A program made the translations under genes and the position numbers. This document shows, one piece after another, positions 41,851 through 49,634 of a stretch of 64,000 bases of DNA. The notes under the pieces are model-generated. The model saw nothing but the letters and a program-made list of their open reading frames with translations. It did no database searches and was not told where the DNA came from. The stretch is taken from positions 682,001 through 746,000 of the forward strand of contig NZ_CP023689.1 in NCBI RefSeq assembly GCF_008704715.1, given 5' to 3'. Origin of the DNA: Streptomyces chartreusis. Lineage in GTDB: Bacteria; Actinomycetota; Actinomycetes; Streptomycetales; Streptomycetaceae. Position 1 is the stretch's first letter; each line of letters opens with the position of its first letter.

Positions 41851-42381
41851 TCACGCGTCGACGCCGGGGACGGGGGCGCCGGAGGGGAATCCGGCGGCCA
41901 CGTAGCTGTCGTAGACCCCCTTCCAGGGGGCCTCGGCCCCGGCGTGCGGCTCCTCGCGGCGCTCCCCGCGCGCGTGCGCGTCGAGTGCGGCGAGGCAGAC
42001 CTCCCAGCCGGCGCCGTTGCGGGCGGCGGTGTTCTCGGCGTCGAGGACGTTGGTGAGGGTGAAGCGGGTGCGGCCCTCGTCCAAGGCCTCCAGGTCGAAG
42101 TGCAGTTCGTCGCCGCCCCACTCGAAGGACAGGTGGCGGGGCTCTTCGACGGCGATGACGCGGCCCGTGGAGTCCTCCATGTTCGGGTCGCCGCCGAACT
42201 TGATCGTGCCGCCGGGACGCAGCTCGATCTCGGCGCGGGACGGGAACCAGTGGGCCAGTTCGTCGACTTCGGTCACGAACCGCCAGACGCGCTCGACGGG
42301 ATGGTCGTAGGTGCGGCTGAAGCGGATGGCGGGGCGGCCGTCGTCGAGGGTGAGATACGTGCCGGTGAGGTCGGCGGTCAT
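41851..42381 (-). CDS. SRPBCC/AHSA1-family protein
   Basis: 176 residues from ATG 42381, after GAAGGACTGATCCAC. A START-like helix-grip fold of the AHSA1 type: FSRTYDHPVERVWRFVTEVDELAHWFP near the N-terminus, GRVIAVEEPRHLSFEW, and the final helix NGAGWEVCLAALDAHARG. Family members bind small hydrophobic ligands or act as co-chaperones. It lies five bases after an ArsR-type repressor gene, a very common actinobacterial pair of unknown physiological role; the repressor probably controls both. Confidence 0.82.
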   Translation of the reverse strand: MTADLTGTYLTLDDGRPAIRFSRTYDHPVERVWRFVTEVDELAHWFPSRAEIELRPGGTIKFGGDPNMEDSTGRVIAVEEPRHLSFEWGGDELHFDLEALDEGRTRFTLTNVLDAENTAARNGAGWEVCLAALDAHARGERREEPHAGAEAPWKGVYDSYVAAGFPSGAPVPGVDA

Positions 42382-42386
42382 GTGGA

Positions 42387-42755
42387 TCAGTCCTTCGTGG
42401 TGGGTCCCTCGGGGTCGTACGAGGTGTCCTCCGGCGCTGTTCGCGCCGTCTCGTCGAGACGGCGGCCCAGGGCGTCCAGGCTGCGGTTCCACAGCGTTCG
42501 GTACGGAGCGAGCCAGGCGTCGAGCGCGGCGATCGGCGCGGGGTCGAGGGCGTAGACACGGCGTTGCGCGTCCTGTCGCACCCGCACCAGGCCGGCCTCG
42601 CGCAGCACCTTCAGATGCTTGGAGGTGCTCGGCTGGCTGAGCCCGCACTCCTCCACGATCTCCCCGACGGACCGCGGCCGCTCCAGGAGCAGCGCGACGA
42701 TGGCCCGTCGGTGCGGATCGGCGAGGGCGCTCCAGAGGGAGGCGTCGTCGGACAT
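42387..42755 (-). CDS. ArsR-family winged-helix repressor
   Basis: 122 residues. Winged helix at about 5-85: SLWSALADPHRRAIVALLLERPRSVGEIVEECGLSQPSTSKHLKVLREAGLVRVRQDAQRRVYAL. It lacks the CxC metal motif of classical metal sensors (only C38 is present), as usual for ArsR proteins paired with SRPBCC genes. It probably represses its own operon through the TATGCCT sites directly upstream. Confidence 0.88.
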   Translation of the reverse strand: MSDDASLWSALADPHRRAIVALLLERPRSVGEIVEECGLSQPSTSKHLKVLREAGLVRVRQDAQRRVYALDPAPIAALDAWLAPYRTLWNRSLDALGRRLDETARTAPEDTSYDPEGPTTKD

Positions 42756-42762
42756 GAGTCCA

Positions 42763-42797
42763 ATATGCCTCGACGGTTATATGCCTGTCAAGGCATA
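42763..42797. promoter_or_regulatory. candidate ArsR operator (TATGCCT repeats)
   Basis: TATGCCT occurs at 42764-42770 and 42780-42786, and its inverse AGGCATA at 42791-42797, giving a 7-bp inverted repeat with a 4-base spacer plus an extra half-site. It begins eight bases upstream of the ArsR start codon. Confidence 0.6.
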
Positions 42798-42970
42798 CAA
42801 GGACGAGACGGACGTGCGCCGAGGCGGACTCCCAGCAGGAGTCAATGGCTCACGGGCGAAATTCACCTGGTCGAGTGAACTAGATCTTGCGCAGGGCGTG
42901 GCAGGGATGCTCAACCCCGCCCACGGGTAACAACCCGGATCAAATGCGCCCCTGCCGAGGTGGAGCGGAC

Positions 42971-43384
42971 ATGACGCCGGACGCCGACGACCGCGCCCGC
43001 TATCCGACCGAGGATCCGGCCATGGACCCCACCGGTTCCGCGCCGCCCCCGGCGAATCCGTATGCCCGCACCCGCAGCTGCGGTCCGTTCACGGTCGTCG
43101 AGGTGACAGGCGAGATCGATCTGGCGTCGGAGGCGCTGCTCGCCGAGCACCTGAACGCCGCGGCCGGCGAACCGGAGGCGGACGTACTGGTCGATCTGCG
43201 GCGGGTGGCCTTCTTCGACTGCTCGGGGCTGCGCGCGCTGTGCCGGGCCGAGCGGCGGGCCAGGGACCACGGCGGCCGCCTGCGCGTCGTCTCGGAGGCG
43301 CCGCGGATACGGCGGCTGCTGCACGGCGCGGGCCTGGTGGGCCGTTTCCCCCTCCTCCCCGGGATCCCCGGGAAGGATGTGTGA
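42971..43384 (+). CDS. STAS-domain anti-sigma factor antagonist
   Basis: 137 residues from ATG 42971. After a proline-rich start, the STAS domain covers about 35-130: FTVVEVTGEIDLASEALLAEHL, then VLVDLRRVAFFDCSGLRAL with the regulatory serine in DCSGL. Such proteins, when dephosphorylated by SpoIIE-type phosphatases, bind RsbW-type kinases and free a sigma factor. The window carries four such phosphatases and one fused kinase-like module, which are plausible partners (inference). It is divergent from the ArsR operon. Confidence 0.85.
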   Translation: MTPDADDRARYPTEDPAMDPTGSAPPPANPYARTRSCGPFTVVEVTGEIDLASEALLAEHLNAAAGEPEADVLVDLRRVAFFDCSGLRALCRAERRARDHGGRLRVVSEAPRIRRLLHGAGLVGRFPLLPGIPGKDV

Positions 43385-43511
43385 CGGTGCGTCACCACGA
43401 GGTGCCGACCGGGCGGCCCCACTCCGCCCGGCCGACCCCCGATACGAGATCGCAGGGGCCTCCTCGGCGCAGCTCGCACTCCCCATCCGCGAGCCTGCGC
43501 CGAACTGCACG

Positions 43512-43533
43512 GGGACCGTGCGATCCCGGTCCC
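43512..43533. terminator. short hairpin at the end of the SSI gene
   Basis: GGGACCG (43512-43518) pairs with CGGTCCC (43527-43533) across eight bases, touching the stop codon of the SSI-like gene. The 43385-43532 gap also holds GTGACG/CGTCAC (43381-43395) overlapping the end of the STAS gene. Confidence 0.45.
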
Positions 43534-43967
43534 TAGAACGCGAAGAGGCTGGCCCCGTAGGAGCTCTTCACGCACTCGTTCGCGAAGGTGCGCTCATAGG
43601 AGACGCGCTGGCCCTGCCAGACCCCGACGACCGTGACCACCACGGGGTCGTACTGCTTGGTGCACAGTGCGCCCTCTCTGGCTCTCAAGGCCTCGAAGTT
43701 CCCGTTCACTCCACGCAGTTCGGCACAGGCCGAGCCGGCCGCGGGGTGCGTGCCCGTGGCCGTCGGGGCGCAGCTCAGGGTGACCGCACGTGCCGGGGAG
43801 GACATGGCGGCGCTGTCGCCGTAGCCCATGGTGAGCACCAGGGCCGAGGGGGCGTAGAGAGAGGCGGGGGCGGCGTCGGGGGCGGCCAGGGCGGATCCGG
43901 TGAGGGGTCCGCATACGGCGGTGGCCGTGAGAGCGAGGGTCGCTGCCCAGCGCGCGGTGTTCCGCAT
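43533..43967 (-). CDS. secreted subtilisin-inhibitor-like protein (SSI family), P1 lysine
   Basis: 144 residues from ATG 43967, after GGAAGG. Signal peptide 1-28. The mature inhibitor of ~115 residues shows family features: [36 protein letters not shown], and [28 protein letters not shown]. Four cysteines would give the two family disulfides (C66-C81, C102-C132). The reactive-site bond is predicted at K104-Q105 in [10 protein letters not shown]1 Lys favours trypsin-like proteases, whereas the original SSI has Met. It is probably secreted to control the strain's own proteases during development. Confidence 0.92.
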   Translation of the reverse strand: MRNTARWAATLALTATAVCGPLTGSALAAPDAAPASLYAPSALVLTMGYGDSAAMSSPARAVTLSCAPTATGTHPAAGSACAELRGVNGNFEALRAREGALCTKQYDPVVVTVVGVWQGQRVSYERTFANECVKSSYGASLFAF

Positions 43968-44128
43968 TGTGTGCATCCTTCCGCTTGAGTCGAGGGTGTG
44001 TCGGATCCGGCGCGATCGGTGCCGGACGACGAGCGGGAGTCTGCCGAGTCCGGCTCCGAAACTCACATCGACACCACCGGTTTCGGTAACCTTGCGTATT
44101 GAATCAGTGGCGTGAAGTAACGGAGTTC

Positions 44129-44185
44129 GAACGTTCCAACGCCGAAACTTGGCGCCTCTTGATCGTTCCAAGTGGCCAAGTGGCC
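44129..44185. promoter_or_regulatory. direct repeats in the SSI upstream region
   Basis: CGTTCCAA occurs at 44132-44139 and 44164-44171, 32 bases (three helical turns) apart, and AAGTGGCC is repeated in tandem at 44170-44185. They lie in the 324-base gap 43968-44291 between the divergent SSI and hypothetical genes, which otherwise shows no gene. Confidence 0.4.
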
Positions 44186-44291
44186 GGATCTCGCACACTG
44201 ATTAATAGGCCTGAAACATTCCGGTTGAGCCCTCGGCGGACACGTCCGCCATGCCCTTGTGTGCGCCCGATGAGCGAGTAATGCTGATTAC

Positions 44292-44843
44292 ATGATTACC
44301 AGCGAACAGACAGAGAAGCTGCGCGGCTGGTTCGCCGGCCGTCTGCCCGACGACCTCTTCGAGGAGCTGACCGAGGTGACGGTCGACCGCGAGGAGATCA
44401 CGGTGATCGGCCGCATTCCCGCACCCCGGCTGGCCGAGGACGTCTCGGCCACCGAGCGGGCGGCTGCCGTGGAGGGCCGGATCCAGGAGTTCCGGGAGCG
44501 CACCCGGGAGTCCCGGATCGAGGTGGCCCGCGAGGCCGAGCACAAGTTCCGCAGGAAGGTGTCCTGGGGCGTGGAGTGCGGCACGGAACGCGCCCTGTTC
44601 ACCCATGTCGCCGCGCCCGTGATGACCCGGCTGCGGCAGCCCGAGCGACAGGTCCTGGACACGCTGATCGCCGGCGGGGTCGCCCGCAGCCGCAGCGAGG
44701 CCCTCGCCTGGTGCGTACGGCTGGTCCAGCGGCACACCGACGACTGGCTGAGCGAACTGCGCGAGTCCCTGGAGAACGTCCACCGGGTGCGGGCACAGGG
44801 ACCTGACGCCGAACCGGAGGACACCCACCCGGACACCGAGTGA
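44292..44843 (+). CDS. conserved hypothetical protein
   Basis: 183 residues, charged and mostly helical. The middle has a heptad-like stretch of alternating Glu and Arg (about 50-85). A segment GGVARSRSEALAWCVRLVQRH near 130 resembles a ribbon-helix-helix end helix but is not enough to assign DNA binding. The acidic tail (DAEPEDTHPDTE) is probably disordered. No known family is recognised with confidence. ATG 44292 has no strong ribosome site. Confidence 0.6.
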   Translation: MITSEQTEKLRGWFAGRLPDDLFEELTEVTVDREEITVIGRIPAPRLAEDVSATERAAAVEGRIQEFRERTRESRIEVAREAEHKFRRKVSWGVECGTERALFTHVAAPVMTRLRQPERQVLDTLIAGGVARSRSEALAWCVRLVQRHTDDWLSELRESLENVHRVRAQGPDAEPEDTHPDTE

Positions 44844-44882
44844 TGGAGGAAACGTCCAGTCCCGGCGACGAAGATGGATGAA

Positions 44883-44942
44883 CCGTCCTCTGGTGCGGGT
44901 CTTCGGCACGGCCGTACCGTCTGCTGATCCCCGAGAGGACGG
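44883..44942. promoter_or_regulatory. 9-bp inverted repeat upstream of the NCS1 permease
   Basis: CCGTCCTCT (44883-44891) and AGAGGACGG (44934-44942) enclose 42 bases, ending 95 bases before the permease start. It could be a leader structure or operator. Confidence 0.35.
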
Positions 44943-45037
44943 CATCCGCGCTGCCCGCACACCCCAGCGGCAGGCACCGGCCGTCACCCACGCCGCGCCA
45001 CAACGCGCTCCACCGCCCCGCCCCCGCTGGAGCCCCC

Positions 45038-46612
45038 GTGTCCCCTGAGCCCGAACTCCCCGCCCCCGCTCCCTCCTTGACGGAGGTCGAGTCCCACGGC
45101 GTCGACCGCATCCCCGACGCCGAGCGCACCGCGAGCCCGCTGGACCTCTTCCGGCTCGCCTTCGGCGGCGCGAACACCTTCTCCACCTGCGTCCTCGGCG
45201 CCTTCCCGATCCTGTTCGGCCTCTCCTTCTGGCAGGGCCTCGCCGCCACGCTCCTCGGAGTCGTCGCGGGCGCGCTGATCCTGTGCCCCATGGCCGTGTT
45301 CGGTCCGGTCAACGGCACCAACAACGCCGTCTCCTCCTCCGCGCACCTCGGCGTGCACGGCCGCGTCGTCGGCTCGTTCCTGTCCCTCCTCACCGCGGTC
45401 GCGTTCTTCTCGATCTCGGTGTGGAGCTCCGGCGACGCCCTCGTCGGCGGCGCGCACCGGCTGTTCGGCCTGGACCGCGGCAACCTGTCGTACGTCGTCG
45501 CGTACGCGCTCTTCGCCGGCCTGGTCCTCGCGGTGTGCGTATACGGCTTCCGCTTCATGCTGTTCGTCAACAAGATCGCCGTACCTTCGGCGAGCCTGCT
45601 GTTCCTGATCGGCGCCGTCGCCTTCGCCGGTGACTTCGACCCCTCCTACACGGGCGTGTTCACCGACTCCGCGGACGCGGCGACCCAGTCGCTGTTCTGG
45701 CCGTCGTTCATCGGTGCCGCGCTGATCGTGCTGTCCAACCCCGTCTCGTTCGGGGCCTTTCTCGGCGACTGGTCCCGCTACATCCCGGCGAGCACCCCGC
45801 GCCGCCGGGTGATCGGCGCCGCGTTCCTGTCGCAGATCGCGACGCTGCTGCCGTTCGTGTTCGGCCTGGCGACCGCGAGCATCATCGCCACCAAGGTCCC
45901 CGAGTACGTCGATCCGGCCGCCCCCGACTTCGTAGGCGGGCTGCTGGCGATCTCGCCGGGCTGGTACTTCCTGCCGGTGTGTCTGCTGGCCCTGATCGGC
46001 GGCATGGCGACGGGCACGACCGCGCTGTACGGGACCGGCCTCGACTTCTCCTCGGTCTTCCCGCGGCTCACGCGCGTGCAGGCCACGCTGCTGGTCGGCG
46101 CGCTGTCGATCGCGTTCATCTTCGTCGGACGGTTCGCGCTCGACCTGGTGCAGTCGATCTCGACCTTCGCCACCATGATCATCACCTGCACCACACCGTG
46201 GATGGTCGTGATGATGCTCGGCTACTGGACCCGGCGCGGCTGGTACGACCCCGAGGCCCTCCAGGTCTTCAACCGGCGTCAGCGCGGCGGCCGCTACTGG
46301 TTCGCGCACGGCTGGAACTGGCGGGGCATGACGGCCTGGTGGGTGGCCGCGGTGATCGGCGTGTTGTTCACCAACATCCCCGGACAGTTCGTCGGCCCGC
46401 TCGGCGATCTGGCCGGCGGGGTGGACATCAGCCTGCCGTTGTCGCTGGCCGTGGCCGCAGTGCTGTTCCTGGCCCTGCTGCGGCTGTTCCCCGAACCCCG
46501 GGCGGTCTACGGACCCGACGGCCCACGGCTGGCCCGGACCGCCGAGGTGCCGGTGCCGCCGATCAGCGGGCCCGGGGCGTTGTCAGTGCCGTCGGCTACG
46601 TTGCGGGCATGA
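45038..46612 (+). CDS. NCS1-family nucleobase/cation symporter
   Basis: 524 residues with about twelve transmembrane helices. NCS1 (cytosine permease/allantoin type) features: the N-terminal soluble DLFRLAFGGANTFSTCVLGAFPI, FGPVNGTNNAVSSSAHLGVHGR, and LSNPVSFGAFLGDWSRYIP in the middle. These transporters import purines, pyrimidines, hydantoins or vitamins with Na+ or H+. The substrate is not deducible. GTG 45038 was chosen from the track. Its stop overlaps the start of the hydrolase gene (ATGA), so the substrate may be processed by the downstream enzymes (inference). No TPP riboswitch core was found upstream. Confidence 0.85.
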   Translation: MSPEPELPAPAPSLTEVESHGVDRIPDAERTASPLDLFRLAFGGANTFSTCVLGAFPILFGLSFWQGLAATLLGVVAGALILCPMAVFGPVNGTNNAVSSSAHLGVHGRVVGSFLSLLTAVAFFSISVWSSGDALVGGAHRLFGLDRGNLSYVVAYALFAGLVLAVCVYGFRFMLFVNKIAVPSASLLFLIGAVAFAGDFDPSYTGVFTDSADAATQSLFWPSFIGAALIVLSNPVSFGAFLGDWSRYIPASTPRRRVIGAAFLSQIATLLPFVFGLATASIIATKVPEYVDPAAPDFVGGLLAISPGWYFLPVCLLALIGGMATGTTALYGTGLDFSSVFPRLTRVQATLLVGALSIAFIFVGRFALDLVQSISTFATMIITCTTPWMVVMMLGYWTRRGWYDPEALQVFNRRQRGGRYWFAHGWNWRGMTAWWVAAVIGVLFTNIPGQFVGPLGDLAGGVDISLPLSLAVAAVLFLALLRLFPEPRAVYGPDGPRLARTAEVPVPPISGPGALSVPSATLRA

Positions 46613-47307
46613 CCGATTTCGTGCTGGTGGCGGGGGCGTGGCTCGGGGCGTGGGCATGGGACGAGGTGGCCGCCGAACTGCGCGCGGGCGGCCACGGCGT
46701 CCATCCGCTGACGCTCAGCGGCCTCGCCGAGAGACAGGGCGAGCCGGCGCCCGGGCAGCAGACCCATGTCGAGGACATCGTCGCCGAGGTCGAACGCCTC
46801 GATCTGCGGGACGTCGTCCTGGTCGGGCACAGCTACTCGGGCGTCCCGGCCGGGCAGGCGGCCGTGCGGATCGGTGACCGGCTGAGTCGTGTGGTGCTGG
46901 TGGACGCGAACGTCCCCGTGGACGGGGAGTCGTTCCTGTCGGGCTGGCCCAGCGACGAGGTACGGGCGGCGATCGCGAAGAACGACGGCTTCTGGCCGCC
47001 GCTCACGACCGACGAGTTCGCGGGCCAGGGCCTGACGGACGAGCAGACCGCCCGCATCGTCGACGGCGCGACCCCGCACCCGGGCGCCACGCTCACCGGA
47101 CCGGCGGTCATGCCCCGCCCGTTGAGCGAGGTCCCGGGCACCTACGTCAAATGCCTGCTCGACGGCGAGGAGCCGTGGGGTGCCGCGGCGGACCTCCTCA
47201 AGAGCGACCACTGGACCCTGGTGTACATGGACACCGGCCACTGGCCGATGTTCTCCCAGCCGCACGACCTGGCCCGCAGCCTGCACCTGTCGGTGACCGC
47301 CCCCTGA
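46609..47307 (+). CDS. alpha/beta hydrolase (small esterase type)
   Basis: 232 residues. FVLVAGAWLGAWAWDEVAAEL gives the oxyanion region. The nucleophile elbow is GHSYSG (about residue 73) and the catalytic His is in DTGHWPMFSQP near the C-terminus. This is the small-esterase/lactonase size class of the plant methylesterase/HNL-like branch. It is translationally coupled to the permease upstream. The reaction is presumably hydrolysis of an ester, lactone or amide; the substrate is unknown. Confidence 0.82.
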   Translation: MTDFVLVAGAWLGAWAWDEVAAELRAGGHGVHPLTLSGLAERQGEPAPGQQTHVEDIVAEVERLDLRDVVLVGHSYSGVPAGQAAVRIGDRLSRVVLVDANVPVDGESFLSGWPSDEVRAAIAKNDGFWPPLTTDEFAGQGLTDEQTARIVDGATPHPGATLTGPAVMPRPLSEVPGTYVKCLLDGEEPWGAAADLLKSDHWTLVYMDTGHWPMFSQPHDLARSLHLSVTAP

Positions 47308-47380
47308 TCCACTCGCACCCCTACCGGTCGGTATGGTCTGCGTACAGCGCGTTCTCAGTGACGAGAGGCGGGGCGTACGC

Positions 47381-48550
47381 ATGGGCAAGCACTGGGCGGA
47401 CTTCCAGTACGAGATCTATCTGAACGGGATGTCGGGAGCGGTACCCCGGCTGCCCACCGATCTGACGCGGCTGGAGGAGCTCACCGAGCAGCGGCTCGGT
47501 CCAGGTCCCGTCGGCTATGTCGCGGGCAGCGCGGGTGACGGCAGCACCGCCCGCGCCAACCGGGCGGCGCTGCGACGCCACCGGATCGTGCCCCGCATGC
47601 TGCGCGACGTGCACGAACGCGACCTGTCCGTCGAGGTGCTGGGCCGCGCCCTGCCCGCCCCGCTGGCCCTGGCGCCGATCGGCGTGCTGTCGATCATGCA
47701 CCCGGACGCGGAGTGCGCGGCCGCCCGGGCCGCCGCCGCGCAGGGCGTGCCGTTCACCCTGTCCTCCGCGTCCAGCACGCCCATGGAGCAGGTCGCGGAG
47801 GCCATGGGCGACGCCGAGCGCTGGTTCCAGCTGTACTGGCCGAAGGACCCGGAGGTGGCCCGGAGTTTCCTGAACCGGGCGAAGGCCGCCGGGTTCAGCA
47901 CGCTCGTCGTCACGCTGGACACCCCCATGCTGGCCTGGCGACCCCGCGACCTCGACCAGGCGTACCTGCCGTTCCTGCACGGCGTGGGCACCGCCAACTA
48001 CTTCTCCGACCCGGCCTTCCAGGCGGGGCTCGCCAAGCCGGTGCACGAGGATCCGAACGCGGCCGTCATGCACTTCGTCGGCATGTTCTCCGACCCCGCG
48101 AAGACCTGGCCGGACCTGGCGTTCCTGCGGGAGCACTGGGACGGCCCGATCGTGCTGAAGGGCATCCTGCACCCGGACGACGCCCGCGCCGCCGCCGACG
48201 CCGGGATGGACGGCGTCGTCGTCTCCAACCACGGCGGCCGCCAGGTCGCCGGCTCCATCGGCGCGGCCGCCGCCCTGCCCCGCGTCGTGGAGGCCGTCGG
48301 CGACCGGCTGACGGTGCTGTTCGACAGCGGCATCCGCACCGGCGACGACATCTTCAAGGCACTCGCCCTCGGCGCGAAGGCAGTCCTCGTCGGACGGCCT
48401 TACGCCTACGGGCTGGGCCTCGACGGACAGGCGGGCGTCGAGCACGTCATCCGCTGCCTGCTCGCCGAACTCGACCTCACCCTCGCCCTGTCCGGGCACT
48501 CCGGCCCCGCCACGCCCGGCCCCGCCGACCTCATCGAGGAAACCGCATGA
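47381..48550 (+). CDS. FMN-dependent alpha-hydroxyacid oxidase (lactate 2-monooxygenase-like)
   Basis: 389 residues of the FMN-dependent L-2-hydroxyacid oxidase/dehydrogenase family. FMN-site motifs: APIGVLSIMHPD, SSASSTPMEQV and FQLYWPKD. The active-site segment is SNHGGRQ (catalytic His and Arg), then LFDSGIRTGDDIFKALALGAKAVLVGRPYAYGL. The N-terminus (DFQYEIYLNG) and length are closest to lactate 2-monooxygenase, which turns lactate into acetate and CO2; a simple oxidase is also possible. The ATG at 47381 follows GAGAGGCGGGG. Its stop overlaps the start of a D-2-hydroxyacid dehydrogenase. Confidence 0.85.
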   Translation: MGKHWADFQYEIYLNGMSGAVPRLPTDLTRLEELTEQRLGPGPVGYVAGSAGDGSTARANRAALRRHRIVPRMLRDVHERDLSVEVLGRALPAPLALAPIGVLSIMHPDAECAAARAAAAQGVPFTLSSASSTPMEQVAEAMGDAERWFQLYWPKDPEVARSFLNRAKAAGFSTLVVTLDTPMLAWRPRDLDQAYLPFLHGVGTANYFSDPAFQAGLAKPVHEDPNAAVMHFVGMFSDPAKTWPDLAFLREHWDGPIVLKGILHPDDARAAADAGMDGVVVSNHGGRQVAGSIGAAAALPRVVEAVGDRLTVLFDSGIRTGDDIFKALALGAKAVLVGRPYAYGLGLDGQAGVEHVIRCLLAELDLTLALSGHSGPATPGPADLIEETA

Positions 48551-49524
48551 CCGCCCGGCAGAACGTCCTCGCCGTCATCTCGCCCCACGTGGGCGGCCGC
48601 GGCATCGGCGCCGGCCTCGCCACGCTGTTCCCCGCGGACGCGAACGTCACCGTCGTGGAGGCGGCCGACGAGGACCCGGCCGCCCTGCGCTCCGCGCACG
48701 TCGTCATCACCGCGCTCTCGCCGGTGAGCGCCGAACACCTCGCCGCCGCACCGGAGTTGCGGCTCGTGCAGTGCGCGAGCCACGGCTTCGACTACGTCGA
48801 CGTCGACGCGGCAGGCGAGCGCTCGGTACGGGTGTGCAACATCGGCTCCAGCGGCGCCGAGGCGCAGAACGTCGCCGAGCAGACCTTCGCCCTGATGCTC
48901 GCGCTCGCCAAGCAGCTGATCCCCGCGCACACCGCGCTCGTCGACGCCGACTGGGCACTCCCCCGCCTGCAGAACTCGCTGACGGAGCTGTGCGGCAAGA
49001 CGCTCGGCATCGTGGGCCTGGGCCAGATCGGGCGGGAAGTCGCCCGGCGGGCGGTCGCGTTCGACATGAGCGTCGTCTACGCGGGACGCCGCCGGCTGCC
49101 GCCGGAGACGGAGGCCGCGTTCGGCCCGGCCCGCCACGTCCCGCTCGACGAACTCCTGAGCACCGCCGACTACGTCTCCCTGCACACCCCGCTCACCGAC
49201 GAGACCCGGCATCTGCTCGACGCCGAGCAGCTGGCGCTGCTGAAGCCGACGGCGTTCGTCATCAACACCGCGCGCGGCGCCCTGATCGACCAGGACGCCC
49301 TCGCCGACGCACTGGAGAAGGGCGCCCTGGCCGGGGCGGGCATCGACGTCTTCGACCCCGAACCGCCCACCCCGGCCCTGCGTCTGCTCCGCGCGCCGAA
49401 CGTGGTGCTGTCACCGCACGTCGGCGGCGTCACCCGCGAGACCCTGGTCCGTATCGCCCTGGCCGCCGTACAGAACGTGGCGGACTTCCTGGCGGGCGGG
49501 ACGCCTCGGGACGTCGTGAACTGA
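48547..49524 (+). CDS. D-isomer-specific 2-hydroxyacid dehydrogenase
   Basis: 325 residues. The Rossmann NAD(P) domain has GKTLGIVGLGQIGREVARRA (GxGxxG). Catalytic residues are in NTARGALIDQDAL (Arg), AGIDVFDPEPP (Glu) and LSPHVGG (His). It reduces a 2-oxo acid to the D-hydroxy acid or the reverse. The four-base overlap with the FMN oxidase gene suggests the two act on one compound: L-hydroxy acid to oxo acid, then D-hydroxy acid (inference). Last gene of the 45038-49524 group. Confidence 0.87.
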   Translation: MTARQNVLAVISPHVGGRGIGAGLATLFPADANVTVVEAADEDPAALRSAHVVITALSPVSAEHLAAAPELRLVQCASHGFDYVDVDAAGERSVRVCNIGSSGAEAQNVAEQTFALMLALAKQLIPAHTALVDADWALPRLQNSLTELCGKTLGIVGLGQIGREVARRAVAFDMSVVYAGRRRLPPETEAAFGPARHVPLDELLSTADYVSLHTPLTDETRHLLDAEQLALLKPTAFVINTARGALIDQDALADALEKGALAGAGIDVFDPEPPTPALRLLRAPNVVLSPHVGGVTRETLVRIALAAVQNVADFLAGGTPRDVVN

Positions 49525-49569
49525 GCGCTCCGCCGGGGGGGGCGCCGCATCGGGTTGTCGGTCGTCCGC

Positions 49570-49609
49570 GGCGCCGTCGTGGCCGGTCGCGCAGTTCCCC
49601 GCGCCCCTG
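49570..49609. repeat. Streptomyces intergenic repeat, copy B
   Basis: GCGCCGTCGTGGCCGGTCGC followed by GCAGTTCCCCGCGCCCCTGG, the reverse orientation of copy A at 16711-16756. It lies between the convergent hydroxyacid dehydrogenase and ricin-type genes. Confidence 0.6.
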
Positions 49610-49634
49610 GCCCGCGCTGCCGTAGCTGCTCGGA

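Noticed and set aside
44844..45037. TPP or purine riboswitch before the NCS1 permease
   Set aside because: The conserved TPP core (CTGAGA and the second conserved arm) and purine-riboswitch loops are not present; only a simple 9-bp inverted repeat is visible.
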